DNA of 31,681 nucleotides from an uncultured Bacteroides sp. (GCA_900556845.1 USQO01000017.1:1-31681), one strand, 5' to 3'; shown: positions 21,664 through 30,555, counted from the first letter of the stretch. Notes: generated by a model from the sequence alone, not told the origin. Program-made: numbers and translations.

Positions 21664-24303
21664 ATGAGTAATCGTATCCCACTTATATTTCTAACATGTG
21701 CCTGTGCTTTGAGTACCGGAAATGCTTATGCACAGACAGCTACAGCCACAGAAGAGGAGGAAAGTAATCCGGTTGTATTATATACTGCAAACCCTAAGAA
21801 ATATGAAATTGCAGGAATAAAAGTACAAGGAGTAAAGAACTATGAAGATTATGTGCTCATCGGTATCTCCGGACTTTCTGTAGGACAAACCATTAATATC
21901 CCTGGCGATGACATTACAGCTGCCGTTAAACGCTACTGGCGGCATGGCTTGTTCTCGGATGTTAAAATATCTGTGGAAAAATTTGTCGGCAACAAGGCTT
22001 ATTTACTTATTGAGCTGAAGCAGCGTCCGCGTATCACAGACATCAAATTCAACGGGGTTAAGAAAAGCGAACGCGAGGATTTACAGGCTAAGTTGGGTAA
22101 TATGGTAAAGGGTATGCAGATTACTCCTAACATGGTAGACCGCGCCAAAATCCTCATCAAGAAGCACTTCGATGAGAAAGGTTTTAAGAATGCCGAAATT
22201 GACATTATCGAACGCGAAGACCCGGAAAATAAGGAACAGGTGTATGTAGATGTCAATATCGACAAAAAAGCCAAAGTTAAAGTACACCAGATTACAATTG
22301 ACGGCAATACTATCCTGACGGACAAAAAGCTGAAGCGTGTAATGAAGAAAACGAACGAAAAAGGTAAGTTGGTTAACCTTTTCCGTCCGAAGAAATTCAT
22401 CGACGAAAGATACGAGGAAGACAAACAGAAAATTATAGACAAATATAATGAGTTGGGATACCGCGATGCACAGATTGTAGTAGACAGCGTTTCACCTTTC
22501 GATGAGAAGACGGTAAACGTATATATGAAGATTGAGGAAGGACAGAAATATTACCTGCGTAACGTTACGTGGGTAGGAAACACTGTTTATCCGTCTGATC
22601 TTCTGAACGAACAGCTTCAGATGAAAAGAGGTGATGTCTATAACCAGAAGCTGCTGAACGACCGTCTGTCGAACGATGAAGATGCAATTGGTAACAACTA
22701 TTATAACCGTGGATACGTGTTCTATCACTTGGATCCGGTAGAAGTAAATATTGAAAATGACTCTATTGATCTGGAAATGCGTATTCAGGAAGGTCCACAG
22801 GCTACTATCAGCCATGTCCGCATCAATGGTAACGACCGCTTGTACGAAAACATCATACGACGTGAATTAAGAACACGTCCGGGTGACTTGTTCAGTAAAG
22901 AAGCACTGGAACGTTCGTATCGTGAAATTGCCCAGATGGGACACTTTAACCCTGAAAACATTGATCCGGGAGTGGTTCCGGATGCTGCAAACGGTACGGT
23001 TGACCTTAACTGGAAGTTGGAATCGAAAGCAAACGACCAGGTGGAATTCTCTGCCGGTTGGGGACAGACGGGTATCATCGGTAAACTGAGTTTAAAGTTC
23101 ACTAATTTCTCTTTTGCCAACTTATTCCGCAAAAACGATAACTACCGCGGTATTTTGCCACAGGGAGACGGACAAACGCTGACCATCAGTGGACAGACCA
23201 ACGGTAGCTACTATCAGTCGTACAGTGTATCGTTCTTTGATCCTTGGTTTGGAGGAAAACGTCCGAACTCGTTCTCTGTATCAGCCTACTATTCTGTACA
23301 GACCGATATCAGCGACCGATACTACAACCAGGCTTGGCAGAACAGCATGTGGAACTATTATAGTGGATACAATACCTACATCGGCAACTCTTATTATGAT
23401 GTAGGTTCATACTATGACCCAGGAAAATACATCAAGATGTTTGGAGTTTCTATGGGTTGGGGTAAACGTTTGAGATGGCCGGATGACTATTTCACCCTGA
23501 GTGCGGAGCTGTCATACCAGCGCTTCTTACTGAAAGACTGGAGTTATCTGTATGTCCGCTTGAACGACGGTACTTGGATGACAAACGGTAAATGTAATAA
23601 TATCAGCTTGAATCTGACCTTATCTCGTAATTCAACGGATAACCCGATTTTCCCACGATACGGTTCTGAATTTACCGCGTCAGTGCAGCTGACACCTCCT
23701 TACTCGCTCTTTAGCAAAAAGGATTATTCTATATATGGTACAGAAAACCACGAAGAGGCAGAAAGCATGTACAGATGGATTGAATATCACAAGTGGAAAT
23801 TCAAATCCAAAACCTATACGGCACTTACATCAGGTAAGAAATGTCCGGTTATCATGACTCGATTCGAATTTGGTTTGCTGGGCCACTATAATAAACACAA
23901 GAAGTCTCCGTTCGAAACCTTCTACATGGGTGGTGACGGTATGACCGGCTACAGTAGCAACTATGCATCCGAAACCATTGCATTACGCGGTTACGAAAAT
24001 GGAGCACTATCCTACGCAGGCTATGCTTATATGCGTTTGGGAGCAGAATTACGCTACCCGCTGATGCTGGAAAACTCAACCAGTATCTATGCGTTGAGCT
24101 TTGTTGAAGCCGGTAATGCATGGGACAATGTAAGCAGCTTTAACCCGTTCAGCCTGAAACGTTCTGCCGGTGTGGGTGTACGTATCTTCCTGCCGATGGT
24201 AGGTATGATGGGTATTGACTGGGCTTACGGTTTCGACAAGATTAATGGTTCTATGAGCCAGAGTGGCAGCCAGTTCCACTTTATTATTGGACAAGAATTT
24301 TAA
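21664..24303 (+). CDS. bamA: Outer membrane protein assembly factor BamA
   Basis: An 879-residue Omp85 protein, the core of the Bam machine that folds barrels into the outer membrane. Signal peptide MSNRIPLIFLTCACALSTGNAYA (start 21664; a TTG nine bases earlier is unlikely). Five POTRA domains begin near residues 48 (EIAGIKVQGV), 124 (ITDIKFNGV), 205 (VHQITIDGN), 297 (LRNVTWVGN) and about 380 (ISHVRINGN). The 16-strand barrel follows from about 460, with the RGY loop-6 motif (IALRGYENG) and a terminal Phe. The barrel carries a Tyr/Asn/Gly-rich insertion near SMWNYYSGYNTYIGNSYY, probably a surface loop. It lies between uppS and two Skp-like chaperones. Its clients would include the two barrels encoded earlier in this window. 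Confidence 0.96.
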   Translation: MSNRIPLIFLTCACALSTGNAYAQTATATEEEESNPVVLYTANPKKYEIAGIKVQGVKNYEDYVLIGISGLSVGQTINIPGDDITAAVKRYWRHGLFSDVKISVEKFVGNKAYLLIELKQRPRITDIKFNGVKKSEREDLQAKLGNMVKGMQITPNMVDRAKILIKKHFDEKGFKNAEIDIIEREDPENKEQVYVDVNIDKKAKVKVHQITIDGNTILTDKKLKRVMKKTNEKGKLVNLFRPKKFIDERYEEDKQKIIDKYNELGYRDAQIVVDSVSPFDEKTVNVYMKIEEGQKYYLRNVTWVGNTVYPSDLLNEQLQMKRGDVYNQKLLNDRLSNDEDAIGNNYYNRGYVFYHLDPVEVNIENDSIDLEMRIQEGPQATISHVRINGNDRLYENIIRRELRTRPGDLFSKEALERSYREIAQMGHFNPENIDPGVVPDAANGTVDLNWKLESKANDQVEFSAGWGQTGIIGKLSLKFTNFSFANLFRKNDNYRGILPQGDGQTLTISGQTNGSYYQSYSVSFFDPWFGGKRPNSFSVSAYYSVQTDISDRYYNQAWQNSMWNYYSGYNTYIGNSYYDVGSYYDPGKYIKMFGVSMGWGKRLRWPDDYFTLSAELSYQRFLLKDWSYLYVRLNDGTWMTNGKCNNISLNLTLSRNSTDNPIFPRYGSEFTASVQLTPPYSLFSKKDYSIYGTENHEEAESMYRWIEYHKWKFKSKTYTALTSGKKCPVIMTRFEFGLLGHYNKHKKSPFETFYMGGDGMTGYSSNYASETIALRGYENGALSYAGYAYMRLGAELRYPLMLENSTSIYALSFVEAGNAWDNVSSFNPFSLKRSAGVGVRIFLPMVGMMGIDWAYGFDKINGSMSQSGSQFHFIIGQEF

Positions 24304-24314
24304 ATTTACGAGGT

Positions 24315-24827
24315 ATGAAAAAGTTCTTCTTAATGATGCTTATAGCCATGGCAGGCGGTATTACTGCTAGTGCACAGAAATTTGCTTTGGTAGATATGGA
24401 ATATATAATGAAAAAAATTCCAGCCTACAACGAAGCGAATAAACAGCTTGAACAACTGTCGGGTAAATGGCAGTCTGAAATAGAGCAGAAAGCAAAAGAG
24501 GCTGAAACACTATATACTGCCTATCAGAAGGCCAGCAAAATGAGTGAAGCCCAAAAGACAGAGAAAGAAAATGCAATTGTAGCCAAAGAGAAGGAAGCAG
24601 CGCAGTTGCGCCAGCAATACTTCGGTCCGGAAGGAGAAATGATGAAGAAACGTGAAGAGCTTATCCGTCCTATCCAAGATGCCATTTACGAGACAATAAA
24701 GGATATAGCAACCCGTAAAGGGTATGATGCGGTCATTGACAGAGCTTCTGCACAAAGCATGATTTTTGCATCTCCACGTATTGACATCAGTAATGAAGTA
24801 CTTTTGAAATTAGGATATTCAAATTAA
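24315..24827 (+). CDS. OmpH/Skp-family periplasmic chaperone (first copy)
   Basis: A 170-residue exported protein; signal peptide MKKFFLMMLIAMAGGITASAQ followed by FALVDMEYIMKKIPAY, the family N-terminal strand. Residues about 40-115 form the charged coiled-coil arms of a Skp trimer that cages unfolded outer-membrane proteins. The C-terminal part (GYDAVIDRASAQSMIFASPRID) closes the body domain. It starts 11 bases after bamA, so it is made with it. Length is typical. Confidence 0.93.
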   Translation: MKKFFLMMLIAMAGGITASAQKFALVDMEYIMKKIPAYNEANKQLEQLSGKWQSEIEQKAKEAETLYTAYQKASKMSEAQKTEKENAIVAKEKEAAQLRQQYFGPEGEMMKKREELIRPIQDAIYETIKDIATRKGYDAVIDRASAQSMIFASPRIDISNEVLLKLGYSN

Positions 24828-24832
24828 TTTCA

Positions 24833-24840
24833 TACATTTG
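24833..24840 (+). promoter_or_regulatory. -7 element of the second Skp-like gene
   Basis: TACATTTG matches TAnnTTTG exactly, 47 bases before the ATG at 24888, just after the first copy's stop. It suggests the second Skp copy can be made independently of bamA. The nearest TTTG (24803-24806) is further than the usual -33 spacing. Confidence 0.55.
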
Positions 24841-24887
24841 CAACCGGAACTTTTTTATCGAATTATTAATAAATAGACTTTATAATT

Positions 24888-25448
24888 ATGTTGAAAAAAA
24901 TTGCTTTATTACTTTTAATGATCGCTCCATTGAGCGTTTTTGCACAGAAGTTTGGCCACTTCAAGTCAATGGATATTATCCCAGTTATGCCAGAATGGTC
25001 TAAAGCACAGACAGACATCCAGTCAATGCAGAAACAGTACGAAGACGAAATCAAACGTGCTTCTGACGAATTTAATAAGAAGTTCGCTGAATATCAGCAG
25101 GAAGCTTCTAAATTGCCTCAGAACATTCAGGAACGCCGTCAGAAAGAGCTTCAGGAAATGCAGGAAAAAGGCATGCAGTTCCAGCAGGAAGCTCAACAGC
25201 AATTGCAGAAAGCATATGCTGACATGATGGAACCTATCTATGATAAATTGGAAAAGGCAGTTAAGTCTGTTGGTCAGTCTGGCGGATATACTTATGTATT
25301 CGATTTGAACAGAACTGATATTCCTTATATCAATGAATCACAGTCTACTGATGTAACAAATGCCATCAAGACTCAGCTGGGTATCAGCCTGACTGCTGTA
25401 CCAGCAGCTCCAGCTGCTCCTGCTGCAGCTCCAGCCCCAGCAAAATAA
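24888..25448 (+). CDS. OmpH/Skp-family periplasmic chaperone (second copy)
   Basis: A 186-residue exported protein; signal peptide MLKKIALLLLMIAPLSVFAQ then FGHFKSMDIIPVMPEW. A Gln/Glu/Lys-rich coiled coil covers about 45-115, and GGYTYVFDLNRTDIPYINES closes the body. It ends in a low-complexity Ala/Pro tail (VPAAPAAPAAAPAPAK) that the first copy lacks. The two copies share the fold but have diverged considerably, so they probably handle different clients or conditions. The tail could be an extended arm in the periplasm. The 60-bp gap upstream holds its own promoter, and a terminator follows. Confidence 0.92.
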   Translation: MLKKIALLLLMIAPLSVFAQKFGHFKSMDIIPVMPEWSKAQTDIQSMQKQYEDEIKRASDEFNKKFAEYQQEASKLPQNIQERRQKELQEMQEKGMQFQQEAQQQLQKAYADMMEPIYDKLEKAVKSVGQSGGYTYVFDLNRTDIPYINESQSTDVTNAIKTQLGISLTAVPAAPAAPAAAPAPAK

Positions 25449-25480
25449 TACAAAAGAAGTATTAATACTACATTATATTT

Positions 25481-25532
25481 CGCAGATAACACAGCGGGAA
25501 AATAAAAACAGACTGTGTTATCTGCGTTTTTT
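25481..25532 (+). terminator. Intrinsic terminator between skp2 and murI
   Basis: CGCAGATAACACAG (25481-25494) and CTGTGTTATCTGCG (25513-25526) are perfect 14-base complements around an 18-base loop, with a six-T run at 25527-25532. It lies just before murI, whose ATG at 25539 is six bases after the T run. A GTG at 25515 in frame with murI falls in the stem and is not the start. Confidence 0.9.
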
Positions 25533-25538
25533 CATTTC

Positions 25539-26396
25539 ATGAAAACAGAGCTTATGATTACATTATCAAACAGCCTTCCCGGCCCTATCGGCGTATTTGA
25601 TTCGGGATATGGTGGACTGACAATCCTCAGTAAATTCAGGGAAATATTGCCGGAATATGATTATATTTATTTAGGAGACAACGCACGTACACCGTATGGT
25701 ACACGTTCGTTTGAAGTGGTATACGAGTTTACACTTCAAGCGGTCCGGAAGCTTTTTGATCTGGGTTGTCCGCTGGTTATCTTAGCTTGCAATACAGCCT
25801 CGGCAAAAGCCCTGAAATCCATACAGCAAAATGATTTGCCTTTTCTGGATGCCTCCCGCCGGGTATTAGGAGTTATACGCCCTACGGCCGAACAAATCGG
25901 CCATCTCACCCGAAACGGACATGTTGGTATTCTGGCCACAGCTGGAACGGTAAAGTCTGAATCATATCCGCTCGAAATACACAAACTGTTTCCTCAGATA
26001 AAAGTTACTGCAACTGCATGCCCGCTATGGGTACCCTTGGTAGAAAACGGAGAAGCAGACGCTGACGGTGCCGACTACTTTGTCAAAAAGTATATTGATG
26101 AGATATTGAATAAAGACCCTGAAATAGACACATTGATACTAGGATGTACACACTATCCTCTACTTATTGATAAAATACGAAAATATACCCCTGAACATAT
26201 TCAGCTGATGCCTCAGGGAGAGTATGTAGGCCAAAGTCTGAAAGATTATCTAAGCCGGCATAAAGATATGGACAGCCGATGCTCAAAGAACCACAGATGT
26301 ATGTTTCTGACCACAGAATCTGTAGATAAATTCAAAGAATCGGCATCTCTCTTTCTACACGAGGAAATTAGTGTGAAAAGTATCACGCTGGAATAA
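25539..26396 (+). CDS. murI: Glutamate racemase
   Basis: A 285-residue cytoplasmic enzyme that converts L-glutamate to D-glutamate for peptidoglycan. The two catalytic cysteines are present: Cys84 (ACNTASAKAL) and Cys203 (LGCTHYPLL). The substrate-binding FDSGYGG (20-26) and LGDNARTPYG are intact. The start at 25539 was chosen because it follows the terminator; ATG 25554 is an alternative. It must be transcribed by read-through or from a nearby weak element (TATATTTC at 25474-25481). Its stop abuts the stop of the convergent permease gene with no bases between. Confidence 0.95.
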   Translation: MKTELMITLSNSLPGPIGVFDSGYGGLTILSKFREILPEYDYIYLGDNARTPYGTRSFEVVYEFTLQAVRKLFDLGCPLVILACNTASAKALKSIQQNDLPFLDASRRVLGVIRPTAEQIGHLTRNGHVGILATAGTVKSESYPLEIHKLFPQIKVTATACPLWVPLVENGEADADGADYFVKKYIDEILNKDPEIDTLILGCTHYPLLIDKIRKYTPEHIQLMPQGEYVGQSLKDYLSRHKDMDSRCSKNHRCMFLTTESVDKFKESASLFLHEEISVKSITLE

Positions 26397-27641
26397 TTAT
26401 TCGGATGGCATTTGTTTCAGCAGACGTTTGCTGAAATAGTGCACCGGATACCATACAGAGAGAAAGCCTACGAGCAAGACAGTCAGGAAAATCAGCAAAA
26501 TATCTGTCAGATGAATACTAACCGGATAAGCATCGATTACAAAGCTACCAGCAGAACTTCCTAAGGAAATAATACCAAAATGCTGTTGAATAAGACAGAG
26601 CAATAAACCGGTAAAAATGCCCAAAACGGCTCCTAAAAATGAAATCATACGCCCCTCAAATAAGAATATACGTATAATTAAACGATTGTCTGCTCCTAAA
26701 TTACGCAAAGTCAGAACATCTTTCCGCTTGTCTATTATCAGCATAGACAATGAGCCGATGACATTAAAACAAGCTATCATTAATATAAAGGTCAGGAAAA
26801 AATAAGAAATCAATTTTTCTATTTCCATAATACGGAACGTATCGGCCTGTTGTTGATAGCGGTCCTGTACCCGAAACTCATTACCTAACAGTGCTGTTAT
26901 TTTTTGCTTTGCTTGAGCTACTGAACACCCCTCTTTCAGTTTTACTTCAACAGAAGAAACTTCGGTTTTATACTGGAAAAGACGGCGTGCAAAATCGAGT
27001 GAAGTCAGCATATAATTCATATCGTATTTCTCCTGACTGACAGCAAAGACCAAACCAGAAGAAAACAGCTTACCGGAAACAAAGCTGGACGAAGGATTGG
27101 AAAGGTTCACTTTACTTCCACGCTTGGGAGCATAAACGACCAATGGGTCCAAAAAGCGAACGCCTGAACCGAGAACAGAGACTAGCCCCATCCCTGGTAT
27201 AACATAATCGGCCACTTCATCGTGCAAAACAGGATTTCCCCTACCATATAAAATACTGTCTATAGCCGACTGCTGTTCGAAATTATCCTCTACCCCTTTT
27301 ATCACAACCATGGCTTGACGGTCCTGGTACTTCACCATTGCATTATCTTCCAGCGTACGAGTTATAAGCTCTATTTCCGGTATTTCGGTAAGCTTTACTA
27401 TTCTGGTGTCCTCCCCATCGAACACCTTGCCGGAAACAGCCGTAATTTTTAACTGTGGATCAAAAGCGGTAAAAAAAGTGGCTACCAGATCCTGGAAGCC
27501 ATTAAATACAGACAAAGTACACACCAACGCCATCGTAGCCAAGGCCACTCCACAAACGGAAATAGCAGATATAACATTAATGGCATTGTGCGATTTCTTT
27601 GAAAAAAGATACCTTTTCGCTATATAAAAAGGAAAATTCAC
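26397..27641 (-). CDS. LolC/LolE-type ABC transporter permease (FtsX family)
   Basis: A 414-residue inner-membrane protein. One N-terminal membrane helix (about 20-45, AINVISAISVCGVALATMALVC) is followed by a large periplasmic MacB-like domain of about 220 residues, then three C-terminal helices (about 280-300, 325-350, 375-400). This four-helix FtsX/LolC plan fits the machine that lifts lipoproteins from the inner membrane for transport to the outer membrane. The start MNFPFYIAKRYLFSKK is typical of LolC/E. No LolD ATPase is in the window. It lies four bases after rbfA and is last in the aroQ-pyk unit. Several lipoproteins in this window could be substrates. Confidence 0.85.
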   Translation of the reverse strand: MNFPFYIAKRYLFSKKSHNAINVISAISVCGVALATMALVCTLSVFNGFQDLVATFFTAFDPQLKITAVSGKVFDGEDTRIVKLTEIPEIELITRTLEDNAMVKYQDRQAMVVIKGVEDNFEQQSAIDSILYGRGNPVLHDEVADYVIPGMGLVSVLGSGVRFLDPLVVYAPKRGSKVNLSNPSSSFVSGKLFSSGLVFAVSQEKYDMNYMLTSLDFARRLFQYKTEVSSVEVKLKEGCSVAQAKQKITALLGNEFRVQDRYQQQADTFRIMEIEKLISYFFLTFILMIACFNVIGSLSMLIIDKRKDVLTLRNLGADNRLIIRIFLFEGRMISFLGAVLGIFTGLLLCLIQQHFGIISLGSSAGSFVIDAYPVSIHLTDILLIFLTVLLVGFLSVWYPVHYFSKRLLKQMPSE

Positions 27642-27645
27642 AAGC

Positions 27646-27981
27646 TTATTCTTTCAAAAGTTTATCAATCTTTTCAACATAATCCAGCGAATCATCAACA
27701 AAGAATTTCAATTCCGGAATAATTCGCAGCTGGTGACGCACTCTGTTACCCAACTCAAAACGAATGCTTTTGGTATTATCGTTAATGTTCTTGATAATTT
27801 CTTCACTCTTTCCAGAAGGGAAGATACTTAAATAAACACGCGCATAGCTCATATCAGGGCTGATACGAACAACACTTACCGAAACAAGCACACCGTGCAT
27901 GGCTTTGGTCTGAAGCAAGAAAATCTCACTCAGTTCTTTCTGAATAAGACGGGATATTTTATTTTGTCTAGTAGTTTCCAT
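27646..27981 (-). CDS. rbfA: Ribosome-binding factor A
   Basis: A 111-residue KH-like protein that helps mature the 5' end of 16S rRNA and the small subunit, especially in cold. Family features: METTRQNKISRLIQKELSEIF at the start, the strand/helix pair VSVVRISPDMSYARVYLSIF, and RHQLRIIPELKFFVDDSLDYVEKIDKLL at the end. Length is normal. It follows the O-methyltransferase by six bases and precedes the permease gene by four. Confidence 0.95.
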   Translation of the reverse strand: METTRQNKISRLIQKELSEIFLLQTKAMHGVLVSVSVVRISPDMSYARVYLSIFPSGKSEEIIKNINDNTKSIRFELGNRVRHQLRIIPELKFFVDDSLDYVEKIDKLLKE

Positions 27982-27987
27982 ATATAA

Positions 27988-28629
27988 TTACTTTTTGCGA
28001 ATAATTGTAAGACCATCCCTTAAAGGAAGTATTACTTTCTCTACGCGCGGATCGGCAGCAACAAAATCATTAAAAGCTTTTATTCCGATGGTCTGCGTAT
28101 CTGTATGATGCGGATGTTCTTCGAGTACATGCCCATCCCATAAGGTATTATCCGCAATAATGTATCCTCCTGCATTCATTTTCTTGAGGACCATTTCATA
28201 ATATTCCAAATAAAAGCGCTTGTTACCGTCCATAAAAACGAGGTCGAATGTAATATCCATCGTAGGAACCATTTCCAAGGCATCACCGATGTAGAATTTT
28301 ATTTTATCGGCATAAGGAGATTTTTCGAGCCACGGACGGGTAAAGTCTTCTTGTTCATCATTAATCTCGAATGTATGGAGCATAGCTCCTTCTTCCAAGC
28401 CCTCGGCCATACATAACGCCGAATAACCGCTGTATGTTCCTATTTCGAGAACTTGCTTGGGACGAATCATCTGTACAAACATTTTCAACATACGTCCCTG
28501 AAGATGCCCGGAAGCCATCCGGGGACGCAGTAATTTTACGTGCGTCGCCCGATATAATGCCTTCAGGTATCCTGTTTCTTCATCAATATGCTGAAGAATG
28601 TATGCATCAAGAGCATCTGTTTCCTTCAT
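27988..28629 (-). CDS. SAM-dependent O-methyltransferase (caffeoyl-CoA type family)
   Basis: A 213-residue class I methyltransferase of the O-methyltransferase family 3 type. It shows the SAM-binding motif VLEIGTYSGYSALCMAEGL, the acidic HTFEIND after strand 2, and FDLVFMDGNK with an Asp expected to bind a divalent metal, then ADNTLWDGHV. Known bacterial members methylate catechol-like hydroxyls; the substrate here is unknown. It is cytoplasmic and sits between pyk and rbfA in a tight unit, but nothing in the context points to a substrate. Confidence 0.88.
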   Translation of the reverse strand: MKETDALDAYILQHIDEETGYLKALYRATHVKLLRPRMASGHLQGRMLKMFVQMIRPKQVLEIGTYSGYSALCMAEGLEEGAMLHTFEINDEQEDFTRPWLEKSPYADKIKFYIGDALEMVPTMDITFDLVFMDGNKRFYLEYYEMVLKKMNAGGYIIADNTLWDGHVLEEHPHHTDTQTIGIKAFNDFVAADPRVEKVILPLRDGLTIIRKK

Positions 28630-28646
28630 CTCTTGGCATTCAGCTA

Positions 28647-30107
28647 TTAAAGATAACGGTTACTGTTTGGTAAAACAGCGTCATCTGCATACTGCAGAGC
28701 ATCACCTACCTGATTAATTTCCAAGAAAGAAGTTTTTGTACCTTTCTTACCACTGCTCAAATAAGCAACCATATCTTTTTCACTCAACACGCCATCATCA
28801 ATCAAGCGACGCAATGCAGTGAAATAATATTCCTGACCGTTTGCCTTTTCAGGCATATAAATTGCCTCTACACCATATGACAATGCCAGGTGACGCATTG
28901 TTTTCTCTTTATAGCAAATTGCCATCACAGGGAATTTACCACGGAATGCAGCCAGATTACGAGCTGTACGGCCACTGAAACTATCTGTAATAATAGCACG
29001 GATAGGCATCAAATTCGTAGCATTAACAGCCTGCTTAGCCAAGAATGAAGTAACGTCAGTATTTTCCGGAGTCAAAGGAATCTGGATATCGTTTTCAGCC
29101 AATTTATCTTTTTCAGCCTGAGCTGCAATCTTAGCCATAGTCTTCACTGCTTCTACAGGATACTTACCATATGCAGTTTCACCACTCAACATCAAAGCAT
29201 CTGTACGATAATAAATCGCATTGGCAATATCTGTAACTTCAGCACGGGTTGGACGTGGATTGTTAATCATGGTATGCAGCATCTGAGTAGCTACGATAAC
29301 CGGTTTCTTGGCCAAAATACATTTTTTGATCAACAAACGCTGAATACCAGGAATACGTTCCTGCGGAACTTCAATACCCAAGTCGCCACGGGCAACCATT
29401 ACTCCGTCAGCAACTTCAAGAATTTCATCAATATTGTCAACACCTTCCTGGTTTTCTATTTTTGCAATAATACGAATATCGCTGTTATGAGCATCCAGAA
29501 TTTCACGGATATCCAAAACATCCTGTTTGTTACGAACAAAAGAGTGAGCTATAAAATCAATATTCTTTTCAATAGCATACAGAATATTGTTACGGTCTTT
29601 TTCTGTCAAAGATGGAAGATTGATTCGAACGCCCGGGACATTCACACTCTTACGGCTTCCCAAACCAGCATCATTTTTCACTTCACAGAACAGCGTATCT
29701 TCATTTTTATCTACAACCTGAAGCTCCAACTCGCCATCATCAATCAATACTGAAGCACCTACACTTAAATCTTTTACAAAGCCTGAATAGCTTACAGCTA
29801 TGCACTCACGTGTTGTTTCCTGGTCTGGATTTCCTACAATACGTACTTTATCACCTATTTTAAATTCAACAGGTCCTTCTGCAAGTGCAGTAGTACGAAC
29901 TTCCGGACCTTTAGTATCCATTAGTATACCGATACGGTTAGAAACCTCACGAACATTAGCAATCAGTCTTTCGAAACCTTCACGGTTAGCATGAGCCGTA
30001 TTCATACGCACCACATTCATACCAGCCTTATACAGGTCTCTAATAAACTCTACGTCACAACGCAAATCTGAGATGGACGCTACGATCTTTGTTTGTTTGA
30101 GCATCAT
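28647..30107 (-). CDS. pyk: Pyruvate kinase
   Basis: A 486-residue glycolytic enzyme converting phosphoenolpyruvate and ADP to pyruvate and ATP. Signature: IIAKIENQEGVDNIDEIL (the active-site Lys/Glu region), MDTKGPEVRT (63-72), GDLGIEVPQE, and ATQMLHTMINNPRPTRAEV. The C-terminal regulatory-type domain is present. The N-terminal motif is unusual: the segment that is N-F-S-H-G in most pyruvate kinases reads Asn36-Thr-Ala-His39-Ala here, so the Ser that helps bind potassium is Ala38, and the first motif is ASISDLRCD rather than the usual TIGP. The start is ATG 30107 or 30104. It follows aroQ by 28 bp with no clear promoter between. Confidence 0.95.
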   Translation of the reverse strand: MMLKQTKIVASISDLRCDVEFIRDLYKAGMNVVRMNTAHANREGFERLIANVREVSNRIGILMDTKGPEVRTTALAEGPVEFKIGDKVRIVGNPDQETTRECIAVSYSGFVKDLSVGASVLIDDGELELQVVDKNEDTLFCEVKNDAGLGSRKSVNVPGVRINLPSLTEKDRNNILYAIEKNIDFIAHSFVRNKQDVLDIREILDAHNSDIRIIAKIENQEGVDNIDEILEVADGVMVARGDLGIEVPQERIPGIQRLLIKKCILAKKPVIVATQMLHTMINNPRPTRAEVTDIANAIYYRTDALMLSGETAYGKYPVEAVKTMAKIAAQAEKDKLAENDIQIPLTPENTDVTSFLAKQAVNATNLMPIRAIITDSFSGRTARNLAAFRGKFPVMAICYKEKTMRHLALSYGVEAIYMPEKANGQEYYFTALRRLIDDGVLSEKDMVAYLSSGKKGTKTSFLEINQVGDALQYADDAVLPNSNRYL

Positions 30108-30135
30108 AATTTTTAGTATATTACTGTGTAATTAT

Positions 30136-30555
30136 TCATTTATTGAAAAAAGACTCTACAGCCAGTCTGTAAGAAGCAAGGCCAAAACCACATATAACTC
30201 CTTTACAAGCACATGAAATCATTGATTTATGACGGAATTCCTCTCTGGCATGTACATTCGAGATATGCACTTCTATTACAGGCGCTGTTATTGCACGGAT
30301 AGCATCCTGCAATGCAATAGAAGTATGCGTATAAGCCCCTGCATTTAAAACTATACCATCATAATCGAATCCAACTTCTTGGATCTTATCTATCAGTTCT
30401 CCTTCTATATTGGACTGAAAATAAGCAAATTCTATATCCGGATACAACGCCACCAGATGTTTATAATAGGTATCAAATGACATTGCACCATAAATAGAAG
30501 GCTCTCTTTTCCCCAGCAAGTTAATATTAGGGCCATTAATGATTTGTACCTTCAT
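30136..30555 (-). CDS. aroQ: Type II 3-dehydroquinate dehydratase
   Basis: A 139-residue cytoplasmic enzyme that removes water from 3-dehydroquinate in the shikimate pathway; the family forms dodecamers. Motifs: GPNINLLGKREPSIYG (7-22) with the catalytic Tyr in SIYG, LNAGAYTHTS, and EVHISNVHAREEFRHKS with the catalytic His and the Arg. I start at MKVQIING (30555); the upstream frame adds 18 polar residues and would overlap the promoter region. It heads the minus-strand unit and is divergent from xerD. Confidence 0.96.
   Translation of the reverse strand: MKVQIINGPNINLLGKREPSIYGAMSFDTYYKHLVALYPDIEFAYFQSNIEGELIDKIQEVGFDYDGIVLNAGAYTHTSIALQDAIRAITAPVIEVHISNVHAREEFRHKSMISCACKGVICGFGLASYRLAVESFFNK

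Noticed and set aside
25395..25445. Short repeats as a CRISPR-like or satellite array
   Set aside because: They are in-frame Ala/Pro codons at the end of the second Skp-like gene.
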